Source of the DNA: an uncultured Collinsella sp. | GTDB lineage: Bacteria > Actinomycetota > Coriobacteriia > Coriobacteriales > Coriobacteriaceae | Reading direction: 5' to 3' | Length of the DNA stretch: 18,560 bases | Assembly: GCA_937926755.1 (NCBI GenBank) | Contig: CALBBA010000223.1 | Location: 1 to 18,560, forward strand | Part shown: one piece after another, positions 16,644-18,560 of the stretch | Layout of the letters: each line of letters begins with the position of its first letter | How positions within the stretch are numbered: position 1 is the first letter of the stretch | Notes under the pieces: model-generated | The model's input: only the letters and a program-made list of their open reading frames with translations | What the model was told of the DNA's origin: nothing | The model's database searches: none | Program-made: the position numbers and the translations under genes

Positions 16644-17861
16644 ATGGATAGCGATGCCAAGCTGAACATCTTGACCGATGCCCTAGCTGCCGCCGGGGCC
16701 TCGGCATTGGCAATCGATGCGCATGGGGACGTCGCGATCTCGACCGTGAATGACGTGGCGCTTGAGCGGGATGTGGCGGTTTTTGTCGCTGAGCGCCTCG
16801 ACCGTATAGGAGACGGTGAGCGTCTGGTTATGGGGCGTGCGGGTACGCGCCTGAGCCTGACCGTTCGCCCCACCGACAAAGAGGGCGGGGGCCTTTGGGT
16901 CGTCGTGGTCCGCGAGGTGCGCGGCGCCGCGGCGCATGCGGGCATCGAGTGGCTCAACGCCGACGAAGTCGGGGTCCGCTACGAATCGAGCGCGTACGGC
17001 ATCGTTGAGGGGGCGGCCTCGGTGGCTGCACCGGTTGCCGAGAGCTATGCGCGCGGCGTGCCCCTTATGTTCGAGGGCGAGCTGGGAGCGGGTCAGGTCG
17101 AGATCGCCAAGCGCCTCTATCTGGACGGTCCTTTTGCCGGTCAGCCCTTTGTTTCCGTTGCGCTCGATGAGCTCACCGAGCGTGGTTGGCGCTATGTGCT
17201 CAAAAGCGCCGAATCGCCGTTGTTCCAAACGGGGCTGACCCTTTGCATTGAGGGCTGGAACGCGGTTGGCCCCCAGCGCCTCCGCGAGCTGGTCTCCACG
17301 ATGACCGACACCGCGTTGGCGACGCGCTGCCATGTGGTGCTGACAGCGAATGACATGCCGGGCGGCGGCGAAAGTGATCAAGCCGCGTTTGTGACCGAGC
17401 GCTTCGCCTGCGCGGTGAGCGTGGCGCCGGCAATCGCCGAGCAGGGAGCCGCGTCGACGAAGGTTGCGCGCTATTTGGAATATCTCGCTGATGCATTTGA
17501 GACAGCAGCACCCACGCTGTCTGCCGCGGCGACGAAGACGCTCGATGCTTACCGCTGGCCGCGCAATTATCTGCAGCTCCGCGAGGTCTCGGAACGACTG
17601 TATATATTGGTGGGGGCGGGCACGGTGGACCGCGCTGTGGCGGAGGAAGTGCTCGCCCAAGAGGACGTGATTAAGACCGCAACCTTTGGCGCCCCGACAC
17701 TCGAAAGCGACCTGTATATCCTGCGACCGCTGGCCGATACCGAGCGAGATATCGCGCATCTGGTTGTAGATCATCTCCACGGCAACCGGACCCGTGCGGC
17801 GGAGGTGCTGGGCGTAAGCCGAACAACGCTGTGGCGCTTGCTGAAGGACGATGACCGTTGA
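16644..17861 (+). CDS. Fis-type HTH regulator with a degenerate AAA+ domain (NtrC-like)
   Basis: The 405-residue product has the layout of a sigma-54 activator but lacks its engine. Residues ~1-100 form an N-terminal sensory region with no family I recognise. Residues ~130-320 align in order with an AAA+ core: GELGAGQ (145-151) where GESGTGK is expected, so the Walker A lysine is Gln151. GLTLCIEGWN (197-206) replaces the Walker B LDE, and no GAFTGA sigma-54 loop is visible. WPRNYLQLREVSERLYIL (305-322) matches the usual WPGNVREL helix. A Fis-type HTH (NRTRAAEVLGVSRTTLWRLL, 381-400) ends the protein. ATG 16644 follows AGGGG at 6 nt. An upstream TTG at 16443 would run through the structured leader and is rejected. 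ATP hydrolysis and sigma-54 contact are unlikely. Confidence 0.8.
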   Translation: MDSDAKLNILTDALAAAGASALAIDAHGDVAISTVNDVALERDVAVFVAERLDRIGDGERLVMGRAGTRLSLTVRPTDKEGGGLWVVVVREVRGAAAHAGIEWLNADEVGVRYESSAYGIVEGAASVAAPVAESYARGVPLMFEGELGAGQVEIAKRLYLDGPFAGQPFVSVALDELTERGWRYVLKSAESPLFQTGLTLCIEGWNAVGPQRLRELVSTMTDTALATRCHVVLTANDMPGGGESDQAAFVTERFACAVSVAPAIAEQGAASTKVARYLEYLADAFETAAPTLSAAATKTLDAYRWPRNYLQLREVSERLYILVGAGTVDRAVAEEVLAQEDVIKTATFGAPTLESDLYILRPLADTERDIAHLVVDHLHGNRTRAAEVLGVSRTTLWRLLKDDDR

Positions 17862-17872
17862 GCGAGGCGCCC

Positions 17873-17901
17873 GTGACCGCGCGCGACGCGTGTGCTACAG
17901 T
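17873..17901 (+). promoter_or_regulatory. Promoter of the single-TM protein gene
   Basis: GTGACC (17873-17878) is 17 bp from TACAGT (17896-17901), and TGC before the -10 box makes an extended -10. Transcription would start near 17908, which excludes an alternative translation start at 17892. Confidence 0.5.
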
Positions 17902-17945
17902 CCAAAGCGTTATTGTTTCGATTTGGTTACGGCGTGCGGGGGCGT

Positions 17946-18521
17946 ATGGCTGAGACTACAAAACCGAGCCGCAGAAGGCGGAGTGCCGCGCCGGTCAACC
18001 GACGCACAACATCGGTGACGTGGGGCAAACACGCCTCGGGGTTTGATGGCTCGTTCAAGCGCACTAAATACGGCTACCCTTCGGCAAGCGCCCGCTTGGC
18101 AATGCAGGCAGAGTCCTCGCTGTGGGGCCGCAAACGCGTGGTGGGCTCAAAGCTCAAGCACGACGGCACGCTCGGTTACATCAGCCGCGGGGCGGCTCGT
18201 CGCAGCGGACTCAATCCGGCTGGTTGGCATCGTTATGTTCCGATCGCGGTCGTCGTTGCAGTGATCGTCATCGCACTCGCTGCGCTTGGCTACGCCGGCG
18301 ACGGTGCCAACTTGGACGCGATGTTTAAATCGCCCGAGCTCGCGCATGCAGGCACAGAAATAGTCGAGGGCGCTCAGACCCAGACGGGCGTCGCGCCCCA
18401 GCGCGGTATCGTTGCGGCGGCCTCCACCATCGCCGACGCTCAAAAGGACGAGGGCGAACAGGGCGACGGCGCCGAAACGACCCACACGAACGAAACGACG
18501 ACAACTCCATCGGCAAGATAA
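17946..18521 (+). CDS. Hypothetical single-pass membrane protein with a basic cytoplasmic part
   Basis: I do not recognise this family. The 191-residue protein has a strongly basic N-terminal ~95 residues (SRRRRSAAPVNRR, GKHASGFDGSFKRTKYGYP, SLWGRKRVV, GYISRGAARRSG). One hydrophobic segment follows (about 98-117, VPIAVVVAVIVIALAALGY), and then a ~70-residue tail rich in Ala, Thr, Glu and Gln. The positive-inside rule puts the N-terminus in the cytoplasm and the tail outside. The orderly Gly/Tyr/Arg-rich N-terminal part, unlike the low-complexity tail, suggests a conserved short domain. ATG 17946 is preferred over 17892, which lies in the promoter, although the ribosome site (GGGGGC) is weak. 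Nucleic-acid or cell-wall binding are only guesses. Confidence 0.7.
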   Translation: MAETTKPSRRRRSAAPVNRRTTSVTWGKHASGFDGSFKRTKYGYPSASARLAMQAESSLWGRKRVVGSKLKHDGTLGYISRGAARRSGLNPAGWHRYVPIAVVVAVIVIALAALGYAGDGANLDAMFKSPELAHAGTEIVEGAQTQTGVAPQRGIVAAASTIADAQKDEGEQGDGAETTHTNETTTTPSAR

Positions 18522-18560
18522 GTTGCGAGTGGGGTGGCTAAAATAGCCCCAACCCATATT

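Overview
The window looks like chromosome from a high-GC gut actinobacterium of the class Coriobacteriia, most likely Collinsella or a close relative. I infer this from G/C-ending codons, an L31 with a long Ala/Lys/Glu-rich tail, tandem split transketolase genes, TACAAT-like -10 boxes and a dense family of short intergenic repeats. No database search was possible. There is no phage, plasmid, IS element, CRISPR array, rRNA or tRNA that I can support.

Layout. Bases 1-972 hold rpmE (L31) behind a structured leader, its terminator, and a repeat-rich gap. Bases 971-4926 are a secA-prfB translational pair joined by TAATG. Two terminator-like hairpins and a third inside the next leader separate them from a YitT-type membrane protein (5094-5984). 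Bases 6192-8424 are a three-gene operon: transketolase N-half, transketolase C-half and a lone PTS EIIA. A long gene-poor stretch (8425-9289) holds two copies of the repeat family, an array of TCTCTCTAAA motifs and the probable remains of a winged-helix gene. A LarE-type sulfur transferase (minus) and a HAD phosphatase (plus) are divergently arranged. A LacI-family repressor (minus) is divergent from glmS (plus). A GntR/FCD regulator (minus) is divergent from a YeiH-family exporter (plus). A structured leader precedes a regulator that resembles NtrC but has lost its ATPase motifs, and a one-TM protein of unknown function ends the window.

How the genes work together. Much of the window is housekeeping: translation (L31, RF2), secretion (SecA), the non-oxidative pentose phosphate pathway, and amino-sugar synthesis for the cell wall (GlmS). 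Local regulation is suggested where transcription factors face away from their neighbours (lacI/glmS, gntR/yeiH).

The less ordinary material is mostly non-coding. A family of about 51-bp hairpin repeats occurs five times, each copy just 3' of another inverted repeat. The TCTCTCTAAA/TTTAGAGAGA array and the nested inverted repeats at 16430-16518 are also unexplained. Among proteins, RF2 carries SPT where SPF is expected, and the Fis-type regulator has Gln in place of the Walker A lysine. I did not find a convincing new multi-gene system.
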